Below, piece after piece: positions 23,480 through 31,639 of a stretch of 64,000 nucleotides of DNA. The DNA is taken from contig OZ245724.1 of NCBI GenBank assembly GCA_965227035.1, forward strand, positions 1,550,001-1,614,000, in the 5' to 3' direction. How positions within the stretch are numbered: the stretch's first letter is position 1; each line of letters begins with the position of its first letter. The notes under the pieces are model-generated. The model saw nothing but the letters and a program-made list of their open reading frames with translations. It was not told the origin of the DNA and searched no databases. Made by a program: the position numbers and the translations under genes. Source of the DNA: CBDDFQ01 sp965227035. Its GTDB lineage: Bacteria; Pseudomonadota; Gammaproteobacteria; Burkholderiales; Burkholderiaceae_C.

Positions 23480-24795
23480 AGGACTGCCTCGTAGATTCGA
23501 AGTTCCGTGACGAACACACCGACTTGCTGCGCCGATTGCAGCGCCATTCATTCGACTACTTCATCAACGAAACCAACTCCGATAACGGACTGGTGCTGGA
23601 CAAAACATCCGGCGATTGGCCGGCAAGCATTGCGGCGATGGGCATGGCGCTTACTGCGTACACGGTCGGCGTCGCGCGTCATTTCATTGCTCGCGAAGAA
23701 GGCGCGGTTCGCACGCTGACCACACTGCGTTTTCTGGCGAAAAGCGACCAGAGCGGAGCCGCCGATTCGTCCGGCTTCAAAGGCTTCTATTTTCACTTCC
23801 TGGACATGAAAACAGGCCGGCGCGCCTGGAACTGCGAGTTGTCCAGCATCGACACCGCTTTGCTCATGGCAGGGGTCCTCACCGGCGCAGAGTTTTTCGA
23901 TGGACCGTCGGACGACGAGACCGAAATACGAGAACTCGCGAAGACGCTTTACGAGCGGGTCGACTGGCAATGGATGCTCGATGGCGAGCAGACCATCTGC
24001 CACGGTTGGACGCCCGAGAAAGGCTTCCTGAAGTACCACTGGCAGGGCTACGACGAAGCGCTGATTCTTTATCTTTTGGCGCTGGGTTCACCAACGCATC
24101 CGATCCCGCCAGCCTGCTACGCCGAGTGGTGCAAAACCTATGAATGGATCACGGTTTACGGAACCGAGTTGCTGTATGCAGGCCCGCTGTTCATTCATCA
24201 GATGTCGCACGTATGGTGCGATTTCCGTGGCATCAGGGACGAGTTCATGCGCGGCAAAGGCATCGACTATTTCGAGAACAGTCGTCGTGTCACATTGATC
24301 CAGCAGCAGTACGCAATCGCAAATCCGAACGGCTTCGCGCAGTACGGCGAGTTGGTGTGGGGCGTGACCGCCAGCGACGGGCCGGGCCTGGGCAGGAAGG
24401 TTCGCAAAGGTGTGAAACGCAAATTCTTCGACTATGTCGCTCGCGGTGCGCCATACGGCCCCGACGACGGAACGATCGCGCCCTGGGCTGTTGCCGCGTC
24501 TCTGCCTTTCGCACCCGAGATAGTCGTGCCGACCCTCGCCAATTTCAGCGCCATGCACGTCAAGGTGCCGAATCCTTACGGATTCAAGGCGTCGTTCAAT
24601 CCGACTGCCGCGAAGCGCGCAGACGATCGCATCGGCTGGGTGTCGCCCTATCACTTCGGAATCAACGAAGGGCCGACGGTGCTGATGATCGAGAACTACC
24701 GAAGCGAATTGATCTGGTCGTTGATGCAGAGATGCGCGCCCTTGAAGGCAGGCCTTGTTGCCGCAGGGTTCACCGGCGGCTGGCTGGACGCGTAA
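23461..24795 (+). CDS. PF10091-type glucosidase (glucoamylase-like, GH144-like)
   Basis: The 444-residue protein overlaps the GH39 gene. It resembles the putative glucoamylase family PF10091, which includes GH144 endo-beta-1,2-glucanases and modules of cyclic beta-1,2-glucan synthases. Landmarks are LLRRLQRHSFDYF, SIDTALLMAGVLTGAEFF, WTPEKGFLKYHWQGYDEALILYLLALGSPTH, LFIHQMSHVWCDFRGIRD and WGVTASDGPG. ATG 23461 is listed; GTG 23476 would give a GTGA overlap like others in this genome. No signal peptide is present, unlike secreted GH144 enzymes. It probably hydrolyses an imported or internal beta-glucan oligosaccharide; a beta-1,2 linkage is a family inference. Confidence 0.82.
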   Translation: MGCASVKDCLVDSKFRDEHTDLLRRLQRHSFDYFINETNSDNGLVLDKTSGDWPASIAAMGMALTAYTVGVARHFIAREEGAVRTLTTLRFLAKSDQSGAADSSGFKGFYFHFLDMKTGRRAWNCELSSIDTALLMAGVLTGAEFFDGPSDDETEIRELAKTLYERVDWQWMLDGEQTICHGWTPEKGFLKYHWQGYDEALILYLLALGSPTHPIPPACYAEWCKTYEWITVYGTELLYAGPLFIHQMSHVWCDFRGIRDEFMRGKGIDYFENSRRVTLIQQQYAIANPNGFAQYGELVWGVTASDGPGLGRKVRKGVKRKFFDYVARGAPYGPDDGTIAPWAVAASLPFAPEIVVPTLANFSAMHVKVPNPYGFKASFNPTAAKRADDRIGWVSPYHFGINEGPTVLMIENYRSELIWSLMQRCAPLKAGLVAAGFTGGWLDA

Positions 24796-24804
24796 ATCGA
24801 TCTG

Positions 24805-25623
24805 CTATCTGGAGTTGCGTTCGGCAAATTGCAGCACCGCTTCGAGCATTCGCTTCACATGCGGCTGCACGCCGGCAGCAACGTCCGGAAGATAGTTGAA
24901 CGGCAGCGCCTCTTGCATGTACGTTCGCTGGGTCATCTCGAGTTGAACAGCGTGAATGTTTTTCTCGGGCACCCCGTGATGACGTGTGATGTAGCCACCG
25001 GTGAATCGTCCGTTCAGCACCCCGGTGTACCCCGGGGCGGTGCTCGCAATTTCAAGAAGCGTCTGCGCGAGCTCAGGATTGCAGCTCGCACCTTTCGCCG
25101 TGCCTAGATTCAGATCGGGCAGCACACCATCGAAGAACCGCGGAATCACCGAGCGGATCGAATGAGCGTCCCACAACATGGCCACGCCATGCGCGGTTCT
25201 GAGTCGGCCGAGTTCTTCGGTGAGTTTGGCGTGATACGGATGCCAGATGGCATCGCGGCGTTCTGCGATCTCTACTTCATCGGGCACGTCGCCTTTGGCA
25301 TACAACGGCGTGTTGTCGAAGGTGTCGACCGGGCAAAGTCCGGTGACGCTTTGCCCGGGATACAGGCTCGCACCGTCCGGCGGCCGATTCAGATCGATCA
25401 CATAGCGTGAATGCGTGGCAACGAGCACAGACGCGCCGAGTTCATCGGCAAAGTTGTAGAGCTGCTCCAGATGCCAGTCGGTGTCCGGCACCTGTTGTGC
25501 CTCTTCGGTCAGCCGTGCGGCCAGCGCAGGCGGCACAAACGTGCCTACGTGAGGCATGGAGATCAGCAAAGGTTTGGTGCCTTGTCGGAATCGATACGGC
25601 GGCTCTTTGGTTTCGAATTTCAT
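24805..25623 (-). CDS. hutG: N-formylglutamate deformylase HutG
   Basis: The 272-residue enzyme hydrolyses N-formyl-L-glutamate to glutamate and formate, the last step of the HutF route of histidine catabolism. Landmarks are MPHVG, DTDWHLEQLY, LNRPPDGASLYPGQS, LWDAHSI and LNGRFTGGYITRHHG, all typical of the HutG deformylase family (PF05013). The metal-binding His residues (H25-like, H in DTDWH, DAH) are present. It is the distal gene of the leftward hut operon, 39 bp after hutF. Confidence 0.95.
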   Translation of the reverse strand: MKFETKEPPYRFRQGTKPLLISMPHVGTFVPPALAARLTEEAQQVPDTDWHLEQLYNFADELGASVLVATHSRYVIDLNRPPDGASLYPGQSVTGLCPVDTFDNTPLYAKGDVPDEVEIAERRDAIWHPYHAKLTEELGRLRTAHGVAMLWDAHSIRSVIPRFFDGVLPDLNLGTAKGASCNPELAQTLLEIASTAPGYTGVLNGRFTGGYITRHHGVPEKNIHAVQLEMTQRTYMQEALPFNYLPDVAAGVQPHVKRMLEAVLQFAERNSR

Positions 25624-25662
25624 GGGGTACTTCTTTGAATCCTGTGTTGATTCGTTGGTCGC

Positions 25663-27039
25663 TCAATCCGCAAGCAGTTGCGTTCTCGCCTCGATGAAAG
25701 CGCTGGATGCCTTGTCGCGCAGCAGATGCCTGCCCTGCGACACACGCAGCTTTCCGCCAGCGTACACCGACTCGATGGCAGAACTGCGATGACTCGCGAA
25801 GACGTGCGATGCAAGCATGTCTGGCGCCGACAGCCCGCGCAGCGAGATGTGCGCCGCGTCCAGAACGACGAAGTCGGCTCGCTGGCCCACTGCGATACCA
25901 GCCACGTCTCTGCCCGATGCCTGAGCTCCGCCCTCGACTGCCGCCAAGGTCATGGCGGTCGCTACGCTCTTGTGCGTCGCATCTGCGCCTACGCTTCGTT
26001 GTCGCGTGGCCAGCCGTTGTCCGTACTCCAGCACCATCAGCTCTTCGGCCGCATTCACGCAGACATTGCTGTCCGATCCGATGCCCCAAACGCCGCCACG
26101 CGCGCGCCATGTCTCGAATTCGAAAATGCCATCGCCGAGGTTCGCCTCGGTCGTCGGACACAACCCGGCGACTGCACCGCTCTTCGCAGCCCGCTCGTAC
26201 TCGCTGGCATCCATGTGAGTGGCATGAACCAGGCACCACCGAGAGTCGACCTGTGCGTGATCGAGCAACCACTGCACGGGACGCTGTCCACTCCAGGCAA
26301 TGCAGTCGTCTACCTCTTTGGTCTGCTCGGCAATGTGAATGTGGATTGGACATGTCGAATCGAACGCGTCCAGGCTCGCGATGATTTCTTTCAGCGATTC
26401 CGGCGGAACGGCACGCAATGAATGTGGCGCAACACCTAGGCGCGCTCCCTGTGCATCGCAAACCGGCTTGAGTTTCACGAGCAAATTCATCATCGACTCA
26501 TTCGACCGAATGAAGCGCTTTTGACCGTCGTTTGGCGCCAGCGCGCCGAAGCCGCTCGTTTGGTAGAGCACCGGCAACAGAGTAATGCCGATGCCGGTCG
26601 ACTCTGCCGCGCGCAGCAAGGCATGGCTCAGCGTTGCGTCATCCGCATACGGTTTCCCATCGACATCGTGATGCAGGTAATGAAATTCGCAGACGCTGGT
26701 GAAACCGGCTTCCAGCATTTCTGCGTACAGCCAAGTCGCAATCGCTTCGAGCTGATCGGGACCGAGCTTCGAGGCGAAGCGATACATCAATGTGCGCCAG
26801 CTCCAGAAGCTGTCTTGCGTATCGCCGCGAATTTCGGTGAGGCCGGCCATGGCGCGCTGAAAGGCGTGTGAATGAAGGTTCGGCATGCCGGGTATCAACG
26901 GGCCACTCGACATCGTCCCGGTTGCGGGCGCGCTCAGCTCGACGTGCGTGATGACGCCCGCCTCGCTCCAGCGGATCGACACGTTCTTCGCCCAGCCGTT
27001 CGGTAGCAAGGCGTCGGCGGCGAACAGTGAATTGCTCAC
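25663..27039 (-). CDS. hutF: Formimidoylglutamate deiminase HutF
   Basis: The 458-residue amidohydrolase releases ammonia from N-formimidoyl-L-glutamate to give N-formylglutamate. Zinc ligands are NLHSHAF near the N-terminus, HIHIAEQ, VHATH and GSDSNVCVN. The start is GTG 27039, overlapping the hutI stop by 4 bases (GTGA). The open frame to 27687 is only the shadow of hutI and is excluded. The gene fixes the pathway as the five-step HutF/HutG branch, not the direct formiminoglutamase branch. Confidence 0.95.
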   Translation of the reverse strand: MSNSLFAADALLPNGWAKNVSIRWSEAGVITHVELSAPATGTMSSGPLIPGMPNLHSHAFQRAMAGLTEIRGDTQDSFWSWRTLMYRFASKLGPDQLEAIATWLYAEMLEAGFTSVCEFHYLHHDVDGKPYADDATLSHALLRAAESTGIGITLLPVLYQTSGFGALAPNDGQKRFIRSNESMMNLLVKLKPVCDAQGARLGVAPHSLRAVPPESLKEIIASLDAFDSTCPIHIHIAEQTKEVDDCIAWSGQRPVQWLLDHAQVDSRWCLVHATHMDASEYERAAKSGAVAGLCPTTEANLGDGIFEFETWRARGGVWGIGSDSNVCVNAAEELMVLEYGQRLATRQRSVGADATHKSVATAMTLAAVEGGAQASGRDVAGIAVGQRADFVVLDAAHISLRGLSAPDMLASHVFASHRSSAIESVYAGGKLRVSQGRHLLRDKASSAFIEARTQLLAD

Positions 27040-28259
27040 GACACGATTCCTTCTGCAATGCGCCCTTCCCTCACCACCGTGCGCATCGGCTTTTGTCCGA
27101 CCCAATAGGCAAGCTCCGCAGGGTCTTTCACGTTCCACAAAACAAAATTTGCCGGACGCCCCGCTTCGAGCAAGCCGTGCGAATGCTGCAAACCCAGCGC
27201 CCGAGCCGCGTGTTTGGTCACGCCGTCGATGGCTTCGGGCACGGTCAAACGGAACAGTGTGCAGGCCATGTTCACCATTAGCAGAAGACTCAAGGTCGGC
27301 GATGTTCCGGGGTTGTGATCGGTAGATACCGCCATCGGCACGCCGGCTTTGCGAAGCGCATCGATGGGCGGCAGATGCGTATCTCGCAGCGTGTAATACG
27401 CGCCGGGCAAGAGCACGGCGACGGTTCCAGCCGCTCGCATGGCATCGATTCCGCTTTGCGACAGATGCTCGATGTGATCGCAAGACAAGGCTTTGTACGA
27501 CGCGGCAAGAGCCGAGCCTCCCATGTCCGAGATTTGCTCTGCGTGCAGCTTCACCGGAATGTTCAGCGCCTTCGCAGCTTTGAACACCTGCTCGGTTTCC
27601 GCCAGAGAAAACGCAATCCGTTCGCAGAACACATCGACTGCGTCCACGAGTCCTTCTTCGGCCAGAGCCGGCAGCATGTCGTTGCACACCAGATCGATGT
27701 AGTCCTGGCTGCGGCCTGCGTACTCCGGCGGCAGCGCATGCGCGCCGAGGAAAGTGGTTTTAACGGTGACCCCATGAGCAAGGCCGAGTCTTCTCGCAAC
27801 CCTAAGTTGCTTGCGCTCATGCTCAAGCGACAGCCCATATCCCGATTTGATTTCGATCGCGCAAACGCCTTCGGCTAGCAGAACCCGCAATCGCTTCGAC
27901 GCGCTTTCGAAAAGTTCGTCCTCGGTCGCTTCTCGAGTCGATTTAACGCTGGAGACGATGCCTCCACCCGCCTTCGCGATTTCTTCGTAGCTCGCGCCGG
28001 CAAGACGCATTGCGAACTCGTTGGCGCGTTGTCCGCCGTAGACCAGGTGGGTGTGGCAATCGATAAGTCCCGCGGTGGCAAGCACTCCATTGCACTTGTG
28101 AAGCGTCAGCCCTTTCACATCGGGCAAGTCTTTCGCTGCGCCCATCCAATTGATGAGACCGCCCTTCACGACGATGGCCGATTCGACATCGGGACACGAT
28201 GCGAGGCGCAGATCGGTCCAGACGCCATCGGCATGCGGGAGTGATTCGAAATCTGTCAT
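27036..28259 (-). CDS. hutI: Imidazolonepropionase HutI
   Basis: The 407-residue metal-dependent amidohydrolase opens 4-imidazolone-5-propionate to formimidoylglutamate. Metal ligands are seen in DCHTHLVYGG, KLHAEQ, SCDHIEHL and STDHNPGTSP. EIKSGYGLSLEHE is a HutI signature. It overlaps hutF by four bases downstream and follows hutD by 3 bp upstream, so it lies in the core of the operon. Length equals that of other HutI proteins. Confidence 0.96.
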   Translation of the reverse strand: MTDFESLPHADGVWTDLRLASCPDVESAIVVKGGLINWMGAAKDLPDVKGLTLHKCNGVLATAGLIDCHTHLVYGGQRANEFAMRLAGASYEEIAKAGGGIVSSVKSTREATEDELFESASKRLRVLLAEGVCAIEIKSGYGLSLEHERKQLRVARRLGLAHGVTVKTTFLGAHALPPEYAGRSQDYIDLVCNDMLPALAEEGLVDAVDVFCERIAFSLAETEQVFKAAKALNIPVKLHAEQISDMGGSALAASYKALSCDHIEHLSQSGIDAMRAAGTVAVLLPGAYYTLRDTHLPPIDALRKAGVPMAVSTDHNPGTSPTLSLLLMVNMACTLFRLTVPEAIDGVTKHAARALGLQHSHGLLEAGRPANFVLWNVKDPAELAYWVGQKPMRTVVREGRIAEGIVS

Positions 28260-28262
28260 GTC

Positions 28263-28832
28263 TTATTTGTTTAGCCAACGCACGCTGATGAGTTTTGCAC
28301 CGGCCGAGGCTGACGATACCTGCCACTCGTGCGCAACGTCCACCCACCATAACCCTTGGCCCTCGGGCAGCAGTACCGAGTTGATCGACCATTGCCCCGC
28401 GACCGCCAACAACAGTCCCTGCGAAGAGGAAGGCACCTTGGTTGCGGCTTCGATGACTTCCATTTCTGCAGCAAGCCGGCTACGTCTGCTCATGACGTTG
28501 AAATCGGTCGATGTTCCACCGAGCAGGGTGCAATCGACGCTCGAATCGCCGCTAAAGGCGAACGGCACGAGAGGTACGTCAAGAGCGTGATCGATTCCAT
28601 CGGCGGGCGACTGCAGCCGAACGCCATCGCCTTCGAGCAAGGTGATGATCCTGTCGACACCCGCGAACGACGAGAACGGCCCGTCGCTTGCGATCGTCGC
28701 GATGCTCACTCGCCACTCGAATGCGTCCATGGCGGCACCGGGTGGCCAGCACGCTACCTCGCGAGTTGTGCCGCCACCGTTTTTCCACGGCGTGGGCGGC
28801 AAGGTGCTCACATCGAATCGCGTCAGTGGCAT
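28263..28832 (-). CDS. hutD: HutD/Ves-family protein
   Basis: The 189-residue cupin-like protein has the family signature TPWKNGGGTTREVACWP and FEWRVSIATIASDGPFSSFAGVDRIITLLEGDGV. HutD is needed for balanced histidine use in Pseudomonas, where it has been proposed to limit over-induction, perhaps by binding formylglutamate or urocanate. Its chemical role is not known. It is located between the Bug receptor gene and hutI. Confidence 0.92.
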   Translation of the reverse strand: MPLTRFDVSTLPPTPWKNGGGTTREVACWPPGAAMDAFEWRVSIATIASDGPFSSFAGVDRIITLLEGDGVRLQSPADGIDHALDVPLVPFAFSGDSSVDCTLLGGTSTDFNVMSRRSRLAAEMEVIEAATKVPSSSQGLLLAVAGQWSINSVLLPEGQGLWWVDVAHEWQVSSASAGAKLISVRWLNK

Positions 28833-28845
28833 GCGGGGTTCGCTA

Positions 28846-29823
28846 TCAGTTCGGCTGAATGCCAGCCTGTTTGACGACCGCAGTCCACTTCAACGATTCC
28901 GACTTGATGAAAGTGCCCAGTTCTTCGGGTGTGCTGCCGATGGTGAACGCGCCGATGTCGTCGTAGCGTTTCTTGAACTCAGGGCTTTGAACGATAGAGG
29001 CGAGTTCCTTGGACACCTTGTCCACGATCGCGCGGGGTGTGCCGCTGCGCGCGACAACCGCGTACCAGGAAGTCACTTCGAAATCGGGGTAGCCCATTTC
29101 GGCCATGGTCGGCACGTTGGGCAGCCACGGAGCGCGGGTCTTGTAGGCAACAGCCAGTGGTTTGAGCTTGCCAGCCTGAACGTTGGGCACGGCGGTGATG
29201 ACTTCGTTGAAGATGAATTGCGTAGTGCCAGCCAGAAGATCGCTCATCGCAGGCGCTGCGCCCTGATAGGGAATCGCGGTGAAGTCGCCGCCGGTTTTGA
29301 AGGCCAGCATTTCGCCCGCGAGGTGAGCGTACGAGCCGAGCGTCACACCGTAGTTGACCTTCTTCGGATTCTTCTTGGAGTACTCGACCAACTCTTTGGG
29401 AGTGCTCACAGGAATCGACGGATTCACCAGCAGAACCTGCGGCGTCAGCACCAGCAGCGAGACCGGTGTGAAGTCTTTCTCCAGGTCGTACGACAGCTGT
29501 TTGAACAGTGCGGTCTGAACGGTCAGATTCGATGCAGGTGCGAGCAGCAGCGTGTAGCCGTCCGCGGGCTGACGTGCGACGTAGTCGAAGCCGATATTGC
29601 CAGCAGCGCCGGATTTGTTTTCGACCACCACCGGCTGCTTCCAGCGCTTGCCGAGTTCATCTGCCGCTTCTCGCGCCACCTTGTCGGCAATACCGCCCGG
29701 GGGGTAAGGCACGACGAGGTGAATCGTCTTGCTTGGATATTCCTGCGCCATGACCGGATTCGCAAAAAGTGCGAGTAGCACCGTGGTGGCCGTGGCCAGG
29801 AGCGATGTCGAGAAGGGTTTCAT
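28846..29823 (-). CDS. Bug-family (TctC) periplasmic solute receptor
   Basis: The 325-residue protein has a signal peptide (MKPFSTSLLATATTVLLALF...NPVMAQ) and the Bug fold: TIHLVVPYPPGGIADKVARE, VVVENKSGAAGNIGFDYVA, VNYGVTLGSYAHLAGEML and TAIPYQGAAPAMSDLLAG. Bug proteins bind small carboxylates or amino acids, usually with orphan status in Burkholderiales; no TctA/TctB transporter gene is adjacent. It sits inside the hut operon between the desaturase gene (79-bp gap) and hutD (13 bp). A carboxylate ligand related to urocanate or glutamate would fit, but this is inference. Confidence 0.9.
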   Translation of the reverse strand: MKPFSTSLLATATTVLLALFANPVMAQEYPSKTIHLVVPYPPGGIADKVAREAADELGKRWKQPVVVENKSGAAGNIGFDYVARQPADGYTLLLAPASNLTVQTALFKQLSYDLEKDFTPVSLLVLTPQVLLVNPSIPVSTPKELVEYSKKNPKKVNYGVTLGSYAHLAGEMLAFKTGGDFTAIPYQGAAPAMSDLLAGTTQFIFNEVITAVPNVQAGKLKPLAVAYKTRAPWLPNVPTMAEMGYPDFEVTSWYAVVARSGTPRAIVDKVSKELASIVQSPEFKKRYDDIGAFTIGSTPEELGTFIKSESLKWTAVVKQAGIQPN

Positions 29824-29902
29824 AAAAACTCCGCAAGGTTGAAGGCAAACGTGAAGGGAAACGTGAAGGAAATGGTTGAACTACTGGAGAAAAATGCTGT
29901 CC

Positions 29903-30796
29903 TCACCACTTCGGATGAGCCGGATCGAACACCGGGCGGAACATGAATCTGCGAGCGATCTCGAAGTAGCCGCGATAGTAAAAATTGCCATTCGTCGCGA
30001 GCATTTCCTCGCGGTTATTGCGCCACTTGGCCGGTATCCGGTACCAGGCCAGAGTGGGCGAACGGTGATGAACCAGATGCAGGTTGTTGTACAGAAAAAG
30101 CACGCCCATGACGGTGTTCGATTCGACGATGGCTACCCGCTCCATCGGCTTGTCGCCCCAACGGTGCTCGGTAAAAGTCCGCAGCATGCCCAGCGACATG
30201 CCCGGCCATGCGAAACAGACCAGGTATTTCCAGAGCGGCATCTGGCAGACGACCATCACCCAGTACAGGATGACCGCAAGGCTCACCACATGCATTGCCC
30301 AATAAGGAACGTGGGAATAGTCACCGCTACGTACGCGACCGCCCTCACGCTTGCCGAGTTTGTAGAGTCGCACGAACGGGCCGAACACCAGACGAAACCA
30401 GAGCGTCTGATTCAGCTCGACCAGCAACTTTTGCGCCCTGCTCTTCGGCGGCCATGCGCCCTGCATCTGGTAGTTGCTTTCGGTGTCGCGCTGCGGATGC
30501 GTCATGTAGAAATTGACGTGATGCGTGCTGTGGCTCTTGTGATAAATCTGATACGGCATCCACAAACCGAGCGGAGGGAACACGAACGCGGTGCGCAGCC
30601 AGGCGGGCCAGGTGCGCATGCCGTGAATGCTTTCGTGTTGCAGCGAGAAGTGCCATTGCGTGACGTAGCCACCTGCGATGAACAGCAGAAGAAAAGGAAT
30701 CGAGGCATGAAACCAGGTCAACGCGAACCACGATGCGTACAGCGCGAGGCCGAGGAACACCGTGGGAATTTCATAGCGATGCCAGAGCGCTTTCAT
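29903..30796 (-). CDS. Membrane fatty-acid desaturase-family protein in hut operon
   Basis: The 297-residue membrane protein has hydrophobic segments near 10-50, 65-80, and 165-205 and the three di-iron histidine boxes of PF00487: HESIH (54-58), HKSHSTHH (86-93) and HLVHH (240-244). The first and second boxes carry the usual spacing, so the di-iron site should be intact. Members desaturate or hydroxylate acyl chains or small molecules. Its place between hutU and hutD, tightly linked with an ornithine cyclodeaminase-like gene and a PhnD-like gene (2-bp gap), argues against routine lipid desaturation. The substrate is unknown. Confidence 0.9.
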   Translation of the reverse strand: MKALWHRYEIPTVFLGLALYASWFALTWFHASIPFLLLFIAGGYVTQWHFSLQHESIHGMRTWPAWLRTAFVFPPLGLWMPYQIYHKSHSTHHVNFYMTHPQRDTESNYQMQGAWPPKSRAQKLLVELNQTLWFRLVFGPFVRLYKLGKREGGRVRSGDYSHVPYWAMHVVSLAVILYWVMVVCQMPLWKYLVCFAWPGMSLGMLRTFTEHRWGDKPMERVAIVESNTVMGVLFLYNNLHLVHHRSPTLAWYRIPAKWRNNREEMLATNGNFYYRGYFEIARRFMFRPVFDPAHPKW

Positions 30797-30798
30797 GA

Positions 30799-31626
30799 TC
30801 AGAGATCCTCGAACGCGGGGGTCGGCTTGGCAGCTATCAGCGCCAGTTCGTCGTAGTCCGAAGCCGTCGGAACCGCGAAATCAGCCAACAACAGTCGGTC
30901 TCGCACTTCGACTAGTTCGGGTGCCAGGATCGCAGCCTTGAGCGATGCCCTGAGCTTGCTCACCACTTCGTCGCTTACGTCGGCCGTTGCAATCAGCGGC
31001 GGAATAGGCCGCGATGCAGTGGTGGCAATGGTCTTGACCTGCAACGCGTACTCGGTGTCGTTGCGTTTGAGCAGGTCGTGGTAGTAGCTGTCGAGCGCGC
31101 CTACGACGATGTCCCCGGACACGATGGCATCGATGATTCCGCGGGCATGAATCAAGTCACCCACGGCTCGTTTGTAGAGTCGGCCGCTGCGCTCGCCGCG
31201 CGCTGCTTTGTAGGGTGCAAGAAAGTCTCTCCACGCGACGCCGCCGGACATCGAGTCGTGCAGCGTGTAGCCCACCACGCCTCCGAACGTGTCTTCGATC
31301 TTGCGATACGGCGACTCGGTGCCGACCACGATGTCGGAGAAGTAGACCGCCTTGCCGCCGTAGCGCGTCGGCGATGGAACCGGCGCCGCGATGATCTTGG
31401 GCTGCGGTAATTTTTGCGAGAAAGGTAATCCGCACATCATGACCAGACCCAGATCGTCCCGAGCCCACAACGTGTTCAAAGGCGCGGGCGCGTCGTAGTC
31501 GATCAACTCCCACTCGAGTCCCGCGTGTCTCAGCGTCCAGGCAAGCAGCGTCTTCCAGTCCGCGCGCACCTGCGGCGTCGCGGAATACATCCTGGCGTTG
31601 GCGACTGGCTGGATCGGGTCGGTCAT
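30799..31626 (-). CDS. Signal-less PhnD-like (phosphate/phosphonate-binding fold) protein
   Basis: The 275-residue protein resembles periplasmic phosphonate/phosphite-binding proteins (PF12974 type): CGLPFSQKLPQPKIIAAPV, YFSDIVVGTESPY, DTFGGVVGYTLHDSMSGG, GDLIHARGIIDAIVSGDIVVGALDSYYHDLL. The serine-rich DSMSGG turn is where phosphonate oxygens bind in PhnD. It has no signal peptide, starting MTDPIQPV. It should therefore be cytoplasmic unless exported by another route. The gene overlaps no neighbour but lies 2 bp from the desaturase and 13 bp from the cyclodeaminase gene, so they act together. It could bind an anionic intermediate or be a repurposed enzyme. Confidence 0.75.
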   Translation of the reverse strand: MTDPIQPVANARMYSATPQVRADWKTLLAWTLRHAGLEWELIDYDAPAPLNTLWARDDLGLVMMCGLPFSQKLPQPKIIAAPVPSPTRYGGKAVYFSDIVVGTESPYRKIEDTFGGVVGYTLHDSMSGGVAWRDFLAPYKAARGERSGRLYKRAVGDLIHARGIIDAIVSGDIVVGALDSYYHDLLKRNDTEYALQVKTIATTASRPIPPLIATADVSDEVVSKLRASLKAAILAPELVEVRDRLLLADFAVPTASDYDELALIAAKPTPAFEDL

Positions 31627-31639
31627 ATTGTCGTGCCGG

